Source: Lachnospiraceae bacterium (lineage in GTDB: Bacteria; Bacillota; Clostridia; Lachnospirales; Lachnospiraceae). Taken from it: a stretch of 64,000 nt of DNA. Under the pieces are notes generated by a model that made no database searches, was not told the origin of the DNA, and worked only from the letters and a program-made list of their open reading frames with translations. The DNA lies in the NCBI GenBank assembly GCA_017470985.1, contig JAFUXA010000013.1, positions 45,581-109,580 of the forward strand. Reading direction: 5' to 3'. The position numbers and the translations under genes are program-made. Positions 63,865 through 64,000 of the stretch are shown piece by piece (position 1 is the first letter of the stretch; each line of letters opens with the position of its first letter).

Positions 63865-64000
63865 GTGCGCCTAGCGGCGCACGTTTCTAACGGGTTAAAG
63901 TCCCGAATCCGCCCGGTAGTGGGAAGGATATAGCCGAAGGCAAGGGTGTCCATCGCGAGGTGGAATCTGAAGGAAGCTGGATGTGGGGAACATACTAACC
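63865..64000 (+). mobile_element. 5' end of a group IIC intron (cut by the window edge)
   Basis: Starts with GTGCGCC, the canonical group II 5' boundary. Domain I motifs closely parallel the Oceanobacillus iheyensis IIC intron: AGTCCCGAA, then CGAAGGCAAGGGTGTCC and GTGGAATCTGAAGGAAGC. Placement just after a terminator hairpin is the known target rule of class IIC introns. The reverse transcriptase/maturase gene and 3' end lie beyond the window. Confidence 0.88.

Overview
The window is low-GC Gram-positive DNA. Several traits suggest a plant-fibre-degrading gut or rumen member of the Lachnospiraceae (Butyrivibrio, Pseudobutyrivibrio, Roseburia or Lachnospira-like): strong AGGAGG ribosome sites, frequent TTG starts, GPH-family sugar symporters beside cytoplasmic glycosidases, many EAL/GGDEF proteins, a GT32 transferase and a LexA box of the Bacillus/Clostridium type. 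The genus is inferred; no rRNA or marker gene is present to fix it.

Region 1 (1-8.5 kb) is a hydrolase and uptake locus. It holds two paralogous HSL-type esterases, two TetR regulators, a phosphotriesterase-family metallohydrolase, a GPH symporter and a divergent GH3 enzyme with a probable UUG start. Behind it lies a decayed second copy of parts of the same locus. Region 2 (8.5-20.9 kb) is a polysaccharide utilisation cluster: a divergent AraC regulator, GH43 with a C-terminal sugar-binding-like module, a LytTR response regulator, GH2, a second GPH symporter, a small membrane protein, a large membrane-tethered GH3 of swapped domain order, and a GHKL sensor kinase. Kinase and regulator bracket the enzymes, and a three-way-junction leader hides the GH2 ribosome site. 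Region 3 (20.9-28.7 kb) is an oppBCDFA oligopeptide transporter on the minus strand and a MATE exporter.

Region 4 (28.8-37.5 kb) is a signalling island: two EAL proteins, a hybrid histidine kinase and a Cache-type chemoreceptor. Then come an EF-G paralogue with an altered G4 motif, LemA and TPM proteins, and a soluble chemoreceptor fused to a sugar-binding-protein fold. An ABC exporter and a zinc peptidase follow, then an ECF sigma/anti-sigma pair behind two kinds of tandem repeat, and further EAL and GGDEF proteins (43.8-52.1 kb). The 52-56.8 kb stretch holds small or lineage-specific genes, YbaK and a flavodoxin.

Region 5 (56.8-64 kb) is accessory DNA. It has a deletion relic of a GT32 gene, an HTH gene with a two-operator promoter, an Rpn-type nuclease gene bracketed by a 32-bp direct repeat, a HAD phosphatase and a two-gene Hip-like toxin-antitoxin module with paired operators. 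Next are an XRE gene and about 600 bases of non-coding, hairpin-rich DNA that looks like a large structured RNA. The stretch ends with a LexA-controlled small gene, the intact GT32 gene, a membrane protein, and the first 136 bases of a group IIC intron placed just after a terminator. The likeliest places for something new are the large RNA candidate, the Hip-like module, the transmembrane-free chemoreceptor and the GH2 leader.
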